Part shown: one piece after another, positions 25,336 to 34,595 of the stretch | Layout: each line of letters begins with the position of its first letter | Position numbering within the stretch: position 1 is the stretch's first letter | Assembly: GCF_900454685.1 (NCBI RefSeq) | Contig: NZ_UATM01000032.1 | Span: 1,612,001 to 1,676,000, forward strand | Direction: 5' to 3' | Source of the DNA: Peptoniphilus harei | GTDB taxonomy: Bacteria; Bacillota; Clostridia; Tissierellales; Peptoniphilaceae | Length of the DNA stretch: 64,000 bases | Position numbers and translations under genes: made by a program | Notes under the pieces: generated by a model | What the model was told of the DNA's origin: nothing | Seen by the model: only the letters and a program-made list of their open reading frames with translations | Databases searched by the model: none

Positions 25336-25363
25336 ATAAAAAGGAAAGTCTTCCTTCCTCTTT
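25336..25363 (-). terminator. Terminator of the surface protein gene
   Basis: An 11-bp stem (two G-U pairs) with loop AAGA between 25338-25348 and 25353-25363 ends in a U-rich tract on the minus strand, just past the stop codon at 25370. Confidence 0.8.
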
Positions 25364-25369
25364 AAAATC

Positions 25370-28300
25370 TTATTTAATATTAATTGTAACTGTCTTATCC
25401 TTATCATCCCACTCTATATCTTGGTCTTCTCCATCGAGACTGTTACCACTTGTTAGCCCAAAGACTTGTCCCACGTTAACTAGTGGAAGATAAATTCTTC
25501 CATTAATATTAAGAGCTTTTGATTCAAGTTCTATTGTCTCGCCATTAGACAAGACAATTTTCTTGCCATCGATTTGGATAAGGGCTGTGAGTCCATCTCT
25601 TGTAAAGGAAGCTGTCCTTGTTCCCTCATTCCAAATTACTTTTGCATCTAAGATTTCTGCCAAGGCTCTAAGTGGTAAGTTGGTCCTGCCGCCTTTAATC
25701 ACAGGTTTTACTTCCATGTTTTTTTCTAAAGTTTTGCCATCTTCTGTTACAGTGTAAGTTCCTGTTTTTGTATCAATTACGAATTTTTTTGAATTGACTT
25801 GTGGCTTATTTTCTTTGTAAGTAATTTTTGTTTCTACCTTGTAAGTTGGCGTCCTATGATTTCTTACATAGTATCTTGGAAAATCGTTCCAAGAGTCTAA
25901 TTTATTTTCTGTCTTTTTATTGTCTTCTTCCTCATTGTCTTTAGGATTTTCTTCAGGGTCTTTGTTGTCTTTTTCTCCTTGTTTTTCTTCAGGATCTTTA
26001 TCCCCTACTTCTCCTGGTTTGTCTTCAGAGTTCTTGTCTCCTTCTCCTGGTATACCTTCAGGCTCTTCCTCTTCAGGTGTCTTTTCTCTTAAGATAATTA
26101 TATCTTCTGCCTTGATCAAATTACTTGATCCATCTTCGTAAATTAAAGTCACATTTCCCCTATCGTCAACTTCAATTGAAGCAACTTGAGGGTTTGCTTC
26201 CCTAACTTTTTCTTCAATTTCAGATTTTTCTGTAGGATTTATATTTTCAAGATTTTCAACCTCAGTTTTATCAGGATTTTGTACTGGAAATTCTTCTGCC
26301 ATTGGAGCTAGAACTTCAATAGGAATTTCAACAATTCTTGATGATCCATCTTTAAAAGTTACTTTTACTTTTCCTTTATATGTTCCTGGACTTTTTGTGT
26401 CTATTGTGTCACTAAGGTCCTTAATTTCTGCTCCATCTGGTAGATTTTTAATATTATCCAAAAGATTTATTTGACCATGATAAGGGACTTCTTCTTTAAT
26501 AATATCTTCATTATTTATTGTTGGAATCGGAGTAATTGCTCCTCCTGAAATTTTTTCTATTACTCTTACAGGAATTTCAACTTCCTTGCTTGATGTGTCA
26601 GTAAAAATTAATTTTAGAGTGGCCTTGCCTTCTCCTACTTTTGAAGTATCTGGATAAGTTTTAATTTCTATTTTATCTAAATTTTTTGGAAGATTTACAA
26701 TTCCAGACTTTAATTTTTCTAGAGTCACATCTTCATCTTTATTGACTTCAATCTTCTTAACTTGAGGTGTGTAGGAATCTGCTAAGGCTTCTGAAACTTC
26801 AACTGGAATGACAACTATCCTTGATGATCCATCTTTAAAGATTACTTTTACTTTTCCAGTGTAAGTTCTTGAGATCTTAGTACTAATTGTGTCACTAATA
26901 TCTTCAATCTCTGCTCCATCTGGTAAGTTTTCAATGTTGTCTAGAAGATTTATTGCTCCATTATAAGGAACTTCTTCTGTTATGATATCTGACTCCTTTA
27001 TTTCTGGAACTGGAGTAATAAGAGCCGCATCAATTACATTAATTACTTTTACAGGAATTTCCACTTCCTTATTTGACGTGTCTGAAAAAATTAATTTTAA
27101 GACTGTCTTGCCTTCTCCTACTTCTGAAGTATCTACATTTCCTACAATCTCAATATCCTTAATATCTTCTGGAAGATTTACAATTCCAGTCTTTAATTTT
27201 TCTCGAGTTAATAGCTCGTCTTTATTGACTTCAATCTTCTTAACTTGAGGTGTGTAGGAATCTGCTAAGGCTTCTGAAACTTTAACTGGAATGACAACTA
27301 TCCTTGATGATCCATCTTTAAAGATTACTTTTACTTTTCCAGTGTAAGTTCCTGAGATCTTAGTATTAATTGTGTCACTAATATCTTCAACTTTTGCTCC
27401 ATCTGGTAGATTTTTAATATTATCTAAAAGATTTATTTGACCATTATAAGAGACTTCTTCTTTAATAATATCTTCATCATTTATTGTTGGAATCGGAGTA
27501 ATTACTCCTCCTGAAAATTTTTCTATTACTCTTACAGGAATTTCAACTTCCTTGCTTGATGTGTCTGTAAAAATTAATTTTAGAGTGGCCTTGCCTTCTC
27601 CTACTTTTGAAGTATCTACATTTTCTACAATCTCAATATCTTTAATATTTTTTGGAAGATTTTTAATTCCTTCTTTTAATTTTTCTAAGGTCACATCTTG
27701 GTCTTTGTTGACTTCAATTTCTTTGACTTCTGGTATAAACTTTTCCGACTCATAATCTCTAACCCTTCTAGCAGTTAAAACTGTGTCTGAATTTATTTTG
27801 AACTCACTAAGATTATCAATTTTTTTGTATCTGTCATACCAAGCAACATCATCGTCATAGTTAATATTATTTTTATCCTTTAATATAAGGTTTTCTAAAA
27901 CACTAATATTAGCTAGTGAAAGTCCATCCCTTACTGCAAATTTTTCATACGGCACACTGTTAAATGAATATCCATCCTCTACCTCTAGTTTAAGTTCATG
28001 ACATCCCTCGGGAATTGGATTATTTTTTAAATCAAAATCTTTTTCTATTCCTAAGAAGTCAACTATATATTTAGCTATGAATGTTGGTCTGGATATTGAA
28101 AGTTTAGTATCATCCTTAACTACTTCATGCGAATTTTTGTCATAAGTCCAATACCAAAAGGTTTTATCTTTAGTATTCACAGTTTGTGGTTTGTAATCTC
28201 CAAATCTATAATCACCAGAATTCCACCTTATGTGAAGAACTACATTTTTTGAATTATTGACTTCTTTACAAGCATATTTTATTTGAGAATCATTAAATCT

Positions 28301-29029
28301 AAATCCAACACCCTTTTCTTTATTTCCACCACTTGAAAGAAATTCTACACAATAATATTCATCAGAACTATTGGTAATTTTATATCCATCTGCGTCAAGA
28401 CTATCTAAATGAGAAGTACTATAAAAATAAGGCAATGGATCAAATACAGACTGAAAAATTACAGGATTGTCGATACTATATTTTTCGAATTTTAGTTTGT
28501 AATCCGCATAAAAAGGAAACTCTTTTCTCGAACCAAGTTTCCACGTTAAGAATTTATGTATCTCCTTCTTTTTTGGGTCAATCTCGTTGTTGTCAGCCTT
28601 TCTTACAAAAAGAACTTGTTTATCATTTTCTTTATAATTTTTAATTTCTCTCCAACTTGCACTTTTTAAGGCGTAGTATTCTTTACCTTTAACAACATTA
28701 TTATTATAGGATATATCGTTTAAGCTTACTTCTTTCCCTTCCTTATCAAGAAGTTTTCCATATTGCATAGCTCCATCAACTTTTTTTGTTTCTGGTATAA
28801 AAATTATTTTTACATACTTATTCCTTACACTTTCATCTGGCAATGTTTCTGTCACCAAGGGAAGGTCTATCTTTTTTTCCACATCTTTTGTCTCATCAAC
28901 CGGAGCTTTAATTTGCAAGTTTTGATTTATATTATTGTATGTAAAATCCTTGCCTGCTGCCCAAGTTGGACTCAGGCTGGAAGTTAAAATTGCAAGACTT
29001 GTCACAAGTGAAAATGTTTTTCTGTTCAT
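25370..29029 (-). CDS. Large secreted repeat protein with Rib/alpha-like repeats and a C-terminal stalk domain
   Basis: A 1219-residue surface protein. It has a signal peptide (1-24, cleavage near TWA), a unique N-terminal region (about 25-429), three tandem 161-residue repeats (430-590, 591-751, 752-912), each holding two beta-rich Rib/YPDG-like halves that end in EVEIPV or SRIVVIPV, a Glu/Lys/Asp/Pro-rich spacer (about 980-1040), and a C-terminal copper-amine-oxidase-like stalk domain (about 1085-1219; NLPLRALAEILDAKVIWNE, RIYLPLVNVGQVFGL). There is no LPXTG. It probably acts as an adhesin held to the wall by the stalk domain. It is monocistronic with its own promoter and terminator. The partner is unknown. 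Confidence 0.85.
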   Translation of the reverse strand: MNRKTFSLVTSLAILTSSLSPTWAAGKDFTYNNINQNLQIKAPVDETKDVEKKIDLPLVTETLPDESVRNKYVKIIFIPETKKVDGAMQYGKLLDKEGKEVSLNDISYNNNVVKGKEYYALKSASWREIKNYKENDKQVLFVRKADNNEIDPKKKEIHKFLTWKLGSRKEFPFYADYKLKFEKYSIDNPVIFQSVFDPLPYFYSTSHLDSLDADGYKITNSSDEYYCVEFLSSGGNKEKGVGFRFNDSQIKYACKEVNNSKNVVLHIRWNSGDYRFGDYKPQTVNTKDKTFWYWTYDKNSHEVVKDDTKLSISRPTFIAKYIVDFLGIEKDFDLKNNPIPEGCHELKLEVEDGYSFNSVPYEKFAVRDGLSLANISVLENLILKDKNNINYDDDVAWYDRYKKIDNLSEFKINSDTVLTARRVRDYESEKFIPEVKEIEVNKDQDVTLEKLKEGIKNLPKNIKDIEIVENVDTSKVGEGKATLKLIFTDTSSKEVEIPVRVIEKFSGGVITPIPTINDEDIIKEEVSYNGQINLLDNIKNLPDGAKVEDISDTINTKISGTYTGKVKVIFKDGSSRIVVIPVKVSEALADSYTPQVKKIEVNKDELLTREKLKTGIVNLPEDIKDIEIVGNVDTSEVGEGKTVLKLIFSDTSNKEVEIPVKVINVIDAALITPVPEIKESDIITEEVPYNGAINLLDNIENLPDGAEIEDISDTISTKISRTYTGKVKVIFKDGSSRIVVIPVEVSEALADSYTPQVKKIEVNKDEDVTLEKLKSGIVNLPKNLDKIEIKTYPDTSKVGEGKATLKLIFTDTSSKEVEIPVRVIEKISGGAITPIPTINNEDIIKEEVPYHGQINLLDNIKNLPDGAEIKDLSDTIDTKSPGTYKGKVKVTFKDGSSRIVEIPIEVLAPMAEEFPVQNPDKTEVENLENINPTEKSEIEEKVREANPQVASIEVDDRGNVTLIYEDGSSNLIKAEDIIILREKTPEEEEPEGIPGEGDKNSEDKPGEVGDKDPEEKQGEKDNKDPEENPKDNEEEDNKKTENKLDSWNDFPRYYVRNHRTPTYKVETKITYKENKPQVNSKKFVIDTKTGTYTVTEDGKTLEKNMEVKPVIKGGRTNLPLRALAEILDAKVIWNEGTRTASFTRDGLTALIQIDGKKIVLSNGETIELESKALNINGRIYLPLVNVGQVFGLTSGNSLDGEDQDIEWDDKDKTVTINIK
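26294..26776 (-). repeat. Surface-protein repeat copy 3
   Basis: Third 483-bp (161-codon) copy, starting SYTPQVKKIEVNKDED. It resembles copy 1 more than copy 2 in its second half (SGGAITPIPTINNED). It ends the tandem block. Confidence 0.9.
26777..27259 (-). repeat. Surface-protein repeat copy 2
   Basis: Second 483-bp copy, starting SYTPQVKKIEVNKDEL. Its junction with copy 3 is nearly identical at DNA level over about 50 bp (around 26744-26800 and 27227-27283), a sign of recent recombination. Its middle (VIDAALITPVPEIKESD) is the most divergent part. Confidence 0.9.
27260..27742 (-). repeat. Surface-protein repeat copy 1
   Basis: First 483-bp copy, starting KFIPEVKEIEVNKDQD. Copies 1 and 3 share long DNA segments around the EVEIPVRVIEK codons (near 26560-26640 and 27530-27600). 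Confidence 0.9.
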
Positions 29030-29116
29030 TCTTAGCCTCCTACTTTAATCCATGTCTCTCTTGTTTATTCAAAATATAGAAAACTTTAATTTAGGAATTC
29101 GTTTTCTCTAAAAATA

Positions 29117-29125
29117 ATTATAGCA
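29117..29125 (-). promoter_or_regulatory. Extended -10 promoter of the surface protein gene
   Basis: TGC-TATAAT on the minus strand, about 80 nt before the ATG at 29029. No good -35 box. The leader holds no obvious structure. Confidence 0.5.
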
Positions 29126-29153
29126 AAGATACAGCTCTTCTTCTATAAGAAAT

Positions 29154-29181
29154 AAAAAAGAAGCCAGTTACCTGACTCCTT
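29154..29181 (-). terminator. Terminator of the inositol-phosphatase-like gene
   Basis: Minus-strand arms AAGGAGTCAG and CTGGCTTCTT (G-U pairs) with loop GTAA, then U residues; 50 bp past the stop codon at 29231. Confidence 0.85.
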
Positions 29182-29230
29182 AATCTAAAATTTTTATTTC
29201 ACATTTAAAACCCAAAAATGAAATAAATTT

Positions 29231-30010
29231 TTAATAGGTGAATCTTCTAAGTTCATCCACTATCTTCTTGCTTCCAGAAATTATTCCGCCCCTTCTTTCA
29301 GAAGAGACTTCTTCTCCATACATATTGATTACTTGCCCTCCAGCTTCTCTCACTATTAAAGTTCCAGCAGCATAGTCCCAAAGATTTAAGTCGTCTTCAA
29401 TAAAGGCATCATACCTTCCGCAAGCTGAGTAACACATCTCAAGGGCTGCAGACCCAATTCGTCTTATCCCATTAGTGTTCTCATAAATATATCTCATCAT
29501 TTCAAAAGTCTCATCAACTCTTCCCAGTCTTCCTCCACCTGTTCCTGCACCAATTAATGAATTAGCAAATTCTTCATTGGATGAAACTTTGATTTCCTTA
29601 CCATTTAATTTTGCTCCATGGTCCCTTATTGCTGAGAAAAATTCATCCCTATAAGGATCATAGACTGCTCCTATGACAAATTCAGATTTTTCCATAAGTG
29701 CAAGAGAAATAACTGAATGTTGAAAACCATGGACCAAGTTGCTTGTCCCATCAACAGGATCAAGGACCCAAGTGTAATCCTTTATATCTGCACTTGACTT
29801 GCCCTTTTCTTCTGCCAAGAGGTTGGAGCCTTCTATTAATTTTAAAAGTTCTTCCTCTAAAACTTCTTGGACCTTAAAATCAACTTCTGTTACAAAGTCA
29901 TTCCTTCCCTTCATCTCAAAATTATTTTGAGGGTCTAGGTCAAAGAAAATTTTGGAGGCTTCCTTCATTAGCTTTTCTATTTCACTTAAAATTTCTTGAT
30001 AATTTATCAT
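29231..30010 (-). CDS. Inositol monophosphatase family protein
   Basis: A 259-residue Mg-dependent phosphatase of the IMPase/FBPase superfamily. The metal-site motifs are visible: LAEEKG (Glu) near residue 66, the WVLDPVDGTSNLVHG block near 79-93, and the C-terminal LWDYAAG near 210. Substrates in this family include inositol phosphates, fructose-1,6-bisphosphate and PAP, and cannot be told apart here. I start at the ATG of 30008-30010, because GGAGG lies directly upstream; a longer reading from a GTG at 30025 would place that SD inside the gene. It lies 11 bp after the M16C peptidase gene, in the same operon. Confidence 0.92.
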   Translation of the reverse strand: MINYQEILSEIEKLMKEASKIFFDLDPQNNFEMKGRNDFVTEVDFKVQEVLEEELLKLIEGSNLLAEEKGKSSADIKDYTWVLDPVDGTSNLVHGFQHSVISLALMEKSEFVIGAVYDPYRDEFFSAIRDHGAKLNGKEIKVSSNEEFANSLIGAGTGGGRLGRVDETFEMMRYIYENTNGIRRIGSAALEMCYSACGRYDAFIEDDLNLWDYAAGTLIVREAGGQVINMYGEEVSSERRGGIISGSKKIVDELRRFTY

Positions 30011-30021
30011 TCTTCCTCCAC

Positions 30022-32913
30022 TCACTTAATTGATTTTATTTCCTTGAAGAGATCTTCTCCATCTCTAATTATATTTTCACTACCAAAGGCTGCAAGATAA
30101 TTTTTCTTCATGGCTTCATCAAAGATTTTTCCATAGGAATTTAATTTTTCTAAGTTTGTTTCTAAGGCTTCCTTCTTGGATTTTTCTAAATCTTCGACTT
30201 TAAGTCCTGTAATAAATCTTGAAAGGTTGATGTCTCCCACTTGTTCTGGAGAAAGTAGTGGGTCAAAGGAATTCATTGATCCAATAATGAAGTTTTTAAG
30301 ATCCTCATCTGACATTTTTACATTTTCTACAAAGTTTCCAATAGAATCATAAACCTTAACAGTATTTTTTAAGTTAGGGTCCCTGTAAGAATAAGTTGCC
30401 ATGTCGCCAGACCTTCCTATAGTGATTCCTCCACCATAGGCACCACCCTTGGCTCTGATTTCATTGTGCAGGTAGGATGAGTTTAAAATATTTGCAAGAA
30501 CTGTTAAGTCTCCCCTGTATTTTAGACCCAAGTCTTCAAGGTTGTAACCCTTTGATACATATACAACATTTGAAGTAGTGTAAAGTCCTTCATTCTTATT
30601 ATTTCTTTCGAATTCATAATCTGCTGGCTTAATATTTTTCATTTCTAAGGAATTGATATATTTTTCAAGCTCAGGCTTAATATTATTTATGTCTTCTAGG
30701 TTTCCTGCAGTCGAAATAATTAAATTATCTCTAACAAAGAGTTTTTCATAGATTTTTTCTGACTCTTTCTCAAAATCTTCCCACTTTTCTTCAAAGTTTT
30801 CTACTAAATCTCTCATGAAGTCGTAATAATTTAGTCCGCCAATATGTGATTGGATGTCAGCAACTCTTGAGTAGTAGGATTTTAAAATTGAAATTATGAA
30901 TTGGTGGCCATTTTGTAACATTGTGGACTCAATTCTTGATTTTAAAATATTCAAAAGTTCTTTAATTCTCTTTTTAGAATCAAGAAGCGAATTATTCGTG
31001 ATTTCATCTATAATTTCAAGACCTCTTCCTAGCTTATCGGCAGTAGACTTCATCTTGATATTCATCCTAAGGACGTATTTTTCCTTGTCCTTAGCATCAA
31101 CATAAACAGATGGGTTAAAGGAAATTCCCCCAGTTGCCTTGTAGATCTCGTTATTTAATTCTTCATAAGTGTAATTTTTTGTGTCGATAAGTCCAATTAG
31201 TGAAAGCAGAAGGGACATTGTCTCCATATCTTCTTTTTCAATAAAGGAAATGTCGTGAGAAAGTGTAGTGTAGACAATTCCATTTGTCTCTTGGTGAGTT
31301 TTTAAATAAACTACATCTCCAAGCTTGTCTTCTTCCACTGGGTATTCAGTGACCTTTTCGTCAATGTCAGATAATTCTAGAGAAGGAATTGTGTCCTTGT
31401 TTTCTTGTGAGTCTTCTTGATTTTGATATTCTTCAAGGTCTCTAGATTTTTTTACAATTTCTTGGATTTCCTCATCAGACATTTTTGCCTTGAGTTCTTG
31501 AAGTTCTTTCTTTAATTCTTCCTCTTCCCTGTGATTTTTATTTAGCTCTGGTCTTGCAACTAGGTTGACAGAATACTCGTTGTCCAATAATTTTTCCTTG
31601 ATATAATTTTCCACAAAACCATCATTTAATTTTTCCTTAACTTCACTTAATACGTCGTTGTAGTAAAGGGCATCAAGTGGTGACTGGTCATATAACCAAG
31701 AATTAAGAGCCCTAATATAATATATTATTGCCTTTTGAGTTCCTCCACCTTCTCTAAAGATAAATTCAAACTTATTTAAAGTTGCTTCAAGTAGGTCCTT
31801 GTCGATTCCTTCCTCAACTAATTTTTCAAGACTTTCTCTCAATAGTTTTAAGAATTCATCCTTCTTGTCGGCCTCAGTATTTTTTAAGACAATTGATAGA
31901 TCTAGAGGAAGTGATGAAGAAGTTTCTGAATAGACATCTTCAGCAAGTCCTGCATCAAAGATTGCCTTCTTAAGTGGTCCCCCTTGAGCATCAATTAAAA
32001 GTTCTGCCAAGAAGTCACGCATAAAGACATCCATCTTGGAGTCAGCATAGCCAAGAGTCCAACCCTTGGATAAATAATCTATCTTGTCCTTCATTTCTTC
32101 CTTTGATGCAGAAAAAGTTATTTCCACATCCTTAGTTTTTTTGATTTCATCATTTAAAATTATTTCAGAATTAATTTCAGCTTTGTCAAAGTCTTGTAAA
32201 TAATTTTTGTCAATAAAGTCCAAGGCCTCTTCCATATTTTGATTTCCATAAAGGTAAATGTAGGAGTTTGATGGATGGTAGTACTTTTTGTGGTAGTCTT
32301 TAAACTCCTCGTAGCTTAGGCTTGTAATAAGTTTTGGATCCCCACCAGAGTCAACTCCATAGGATGAGTCTTCATGAAGGGCAAAGACCATGGCATCTGA
32401 CACAAGGTTTTCTGATGCAGAGTAAACTCCCTTCATCTCGTTATAAACAACTCCATTGTATTTTAAGTCGTCCTCCTTGTCCTTTAGTTCATAGTGCCAG
32501 CCTTCTTGAAGAAAAATTTTTTCTTCTTCATAAATTGCTGGGTGAAAAACTGCATCAAGGTAGACATCCATTAAGTTGTAAAAGTCTTTTTCATTTCTTG
32601 ATGAAACTGGATAAATTGTTTTGTCTGGAAAAGTCATGGCATTTAAAAATGTTTGTAGCGATGACTTAATTAAATCCATAAAAGGTTCCTTTGTCTTAAA
32701 CTTTCTTGAGCCAGAAAGAACGCAGTGCTCAACAATGTGGCAAACACCATTTCCTCTTTCAGGTGGTGTCCTAAAGCCAATCCCAAAGGCCTTGTTGTCG
32801 TCATTGTTTTCAAGAGTTAAGACTCTTGCTCCTGTCTTTATATGAGTATAGACCTTACAATTAGATGCAACCTCGTCTATATATTTTTCTTCGATTAATT
32901 TATAATTATTCAA
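30022..32913 (-). CDS. M16C family zinc peptidase (insulinase/PreP-like)
   Basis: A 963-residue peptidase with two M16 halves forming a closed chamber. The inverted zinc motif HIVEHCVLSGS (HxxEH) near residue 60, with a distal Glu, lies in the N-terminal half, followed by the M16C-associated middle domain and an inactive second half. PreP-like enzymes degrade short unstructured peptides. I choose the TTG at 32911-32913 as start because GGAGG (32921-32925) is seven bases upstream and the homologous region begins there (NNYKLIEEKYIDEV). A longer ATG reading to 32961 would extend through the promoter. The phosphatase gene follows. Confidence 0.93.
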   Translation of the reverse strand: MNNYKLIEEKYIDEVASNCKVYTHIKTGARVLTLENNDDNKAFGIGFRTPPERGNGVCHIVEHCVLSGSRKFKTKEPFMDLIKSSLQTFLNAMTFPDKTIYPVSSRNEKDFYNLMDVYLDAVFHPAIYEEEKIFLQEGWHYELKDKEDDLKYNGVVYNEMKGVYSASENLVSDAMVFALHEDSSYGVDSGGDPKLITSLSYEEFKDYHKKYYHPSNSYIYLYGNQNMEEALDFIDKNYLQDFDKAEINSEIILNDEIKKTKDVEITFSASKEEMKDKIDYLSKGWTLGYADSKMDVFMRDFLAELLIDAQGGPLKKAIFDAGLAEDVYSETSSSLPLDLSIVLKNTEADKKDEFLKLLRESLEKLVEEGIDKDLLEATLNKFEFIFREGGGTQKAIIYYIRALNSWLYDQSPLDALYYNDVLSEVKEKLNDGFVENYIKEKLLDNEYSVNLVARPELNKNHREEEELKKELQELKAKMSDEEIQEIVKKSRDLEEYQNQEDSQENKDTIPSLELSDIDEKVTEYPVEEDKLGDVVYLKTHQETNGIVYTTLSHDISFIEKEDMETMSLLLSLIGLIDTKNYTYEELNNEIYKATGGISFNPSVYVDAKDKEKYVLRMNIKMKSTADKLGRGLEIIDEITNNSLLDSKKRIKELLNILKSRIESTMLQNGHQFIISILKSYYSRVADIQSHIGGLNYYDFMRDLVENFEEKWEDFEKESEKIYEKLFVRDNLIISTAGNLEDINNIKPELEKYINSLEMKNIKPADYEFERNNKNEGLYTTSNVVYVSKGYNLEDLGLKYRGDLTVLANILNSSYLHNEIRAKGGAYGGGITIGRSGDMATYSYRDPNLKNTVKVYDSIGNFVENVKMSDEDLKNFIIGSMNSFDPLLSPEQVGDINLSRFITGLKVEDLEKSKKEALETNLEKLNSYGKIFDEAMKKNYLAAFGSENIIRDGEDLFKEIKSIK

Positions 32914-32932
32914 GTTAATCCCTCCAAAGTCC

Positions 32933-32961
32933 ATTATACTTGTTAAAAAACAATTTAACAA
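32933..32961 (-). promoter_or_regulatory. Promoter of the M16C peptidase operon
   Basis: TTGTTA (32956-32961), a 17-bp spacer and TATAAT (32933-32938). Initiation near 32926 gives a leader of about 13 nt that is almost only the SD. Confidence 0.7.
32940..32961. promoter_or_regulatory. Dyad supplying both divergent -35 boxes
   Basis: TTGTTAAA (32940-32947) and TTTAACAA (32954-32961) are perfect inverted arms six bases apart. Each arm contains the -35 box of one divergent promoter. It may bind a repressor or may simply be two equal -35 boxes in mirror image. Confidence 0.5.
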
Positions 32962-32969
32962 ACTAGAAT
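32940..32969 (+). promoter_or_regulatory. Promoter of the oleate-hydratase-like gene
   Basis: TTGTTA (32940-32945), an 18-bp spacer and TAGAAT (32964-32969), overlapping the divergent peptidase promoter. Confidence 0.55.
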
Positions 32970-33011
32970 TAAGTGGCTATTTATTGGGTAAAGGCTAAGA
33001 GAGGTGAAATT

Positions 33012-34529
33012 ATGTCAAGAAAAAATGACATCAAAAAACTAGCTTTTGCAGCTGCCACAATTTCAGCAGCCATATTTGCTGCAAAAAAAGCTTCTGATGA
33101 TGAAGTAAAGGTCCTAATGCCAAATCGTGACGAAGAGTCCCTTGCCTATCTCTTGGGAGATGGCTTTGGCAATCTGGCTCTTGCCTATGGACTTATTAAC
33201 CACGCAAACTTAGACCCAAAAAATATAAATATTTATACAAAAGCTTTTAATGAATTTACAAATATAAATGAAGATGAAAATACCTATGTGACTTTTGACA
33301 ATAGGTTCTCTGAATATAACTTTAAGAACACTCTCGAACTTTTAAAAAATATAATGACTGAAGAAGAAATTCTTGAAATATATGAAAAAATTGCAAAAAA
33401 AGAAAGCCCAAGGATTATGGACTTGTCAATGAATTCATCCTATAAGATAGAAGAGCTTGATGAAGCCAGCAAGAAAAAAATTTACAAGCTAATGCTCTCT
33501 CCCCTTGACTTGGAAACTCAGTCAAGTATTGAAAAATACTTCTTGTTTTCAGACTTCTTGAAATCAAACTTTTACTATTACTTAGCAAATATTTACAATT
33601 TAAAGGCCACTTCTCCAGTTAAAGAGCTTAGAGAAGGTCTACTTGATTATATTGGTTCTCAATCTTACTTTACTTTAGACAGCGAGCTTATTTACGAGAA
33701 GCTTCGCTCCTATTTAGAGGAAAGAGGAGTCAACTTCTTCCATGGCTACAAGTTTCTTGAATTTTCGTCAGAAAAAACTCATGTAAGCAAGCTTGTCTTT
33801 GAAAAGGATGAACAGGTTGAGGAAGTCTATACTGACTTAAAGGATATTATATCCATTGAGTCTCCAACTTATTTGGATAACCTATCCCTTGGCAACATAA
33901 GAGAAGTTCCAGAAAATATTTTAAACACTTATTATTCTGGAGAAAAAATGTCAACTGGGGACATCTACAAGGAAATTAAGGGAAAGACTTCCGATTCGGG
34001 AATTTTATACGTAAACTTTAACTTCTCTGAACCGATTTTCTTGGAAAAAATTAAAAGTAATCTAAGAGATAGTGACTTCTTTATTTTTAAATCTAAGGCA
34101 GGAATTTCTGCAAAGGTCTTTGATAATAGAATTATCTTAAAGGTCATAAACCCCAACAAGAATTCAATCTTTGTTGGAGATGTATTTAAGGCCCTCAACG
34201 GCGAAGACTTTTTCTTTGAGCTAATAAAACTTTTTGGACTTGAGGACCATTATGGCGAATTGAGACTTAAGCTAAAATCTGTCTCCATATCCCTTATGGA
34301 AAACTACAAGAAGGTCTCAGGAGAAGTTTACACTAAAAATATAAATCAAATTTCAAATTTAATTTTCCTATCATCAAAGTCTTCTGACTTTGGAGAACTA
34401 TACTCAGTGGAAAAATTAATTAAAATGGGATTAAAAAGTTCCCACGAGCTAATGGGAATTGACCACCTAGAAGTTTTTGAAAATAATCTTACAAAAATGG
34501 AAATTTTAAAATTCCTTAATAGCTTATAA
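33012..34529 (+). CDS. Divergent oleate hydratase (MCRA)-like protein
   Basis: A 505-residue protein starting at the ATG of 33012, eight bases after SD GAGAGGTGA; an upstream in-frame ATG at 32973 lies between promoter and SD. An Ala-rich hydrophobic stretch (about 10-24) comes first. Then LLGDGFGNLALAYGLINHANL...NINIY resembles the FAD-binding G-x-G-x-x-x-L region of oleate hydratases, and FLKSNFYYYLANIYNL and LRSYLEERGVNFFHG resemble later conserved segments of that family. The RGGREM catalytic loop of true hydratases is not visible and the protein is shorter (about 590 is usual). So the fold seems right, but activity is doubtful. It is monocistronic. Confidence 0.6.
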   Translation: MSRKNDIKKLAFAAATISAAIFAAKKASDDEVKVLMPNRDEESLAYLLGDGFGNLALAYGLINHANLDPKNINIYTKAFNEFTNINEDENTYVTFDNRFSEYNFKNTLELLKNIMTEEEILEIYEKIAKKESPRIMDLSMNSSYKIEELDEASKKKIYKLMLSPLDLETQSSIEKYFLFSDFLKSNFYYYLANIYNLKATSPVKELREGLLDYIGSQSYFTLDSELIYEKLRSYLEERGVNFFHGYKFLEFSSEKTHVSKLVFEKDEQVEEVYTDLKDIISIESPTYLDNLSLGNIREVPENILNTYYSGEKMSTGDIYKEIKGKTSDSGILYVNFNFSEPIFLEKIKSNLRDSDFFIFKSKAGISAKVFDNRIILKVINPNKNSIFVGDVFKALNGEDFFFELIKLFGLEDHYGELRLKLKSVSISLMENYKKVSGEVYTKNINQISNLIFLSSKSSDFGELYSVEKLIKMGLKSSHELMGIDHLEVFENNLTKMEILKFLNSL

Positions 34530-34557
34530 AAAAAAGTGCAGAGATGCACTTTTTTTA
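34528..34557. terminator. Terminator of the oleate-hydratase-like gene
   Basis: AGTGCA / TGCACT with loop GAGA, flanked by A and T tracts that extend the stem; a T tract follows on the plus strand. The symmetric A/T flanks could also stop transcription from the other side. Confidence 0.88.
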
Positions 34558-34595
34558 TTTTCTATTAAGTTTTAAGATGTTTTTTATAAGTATAA

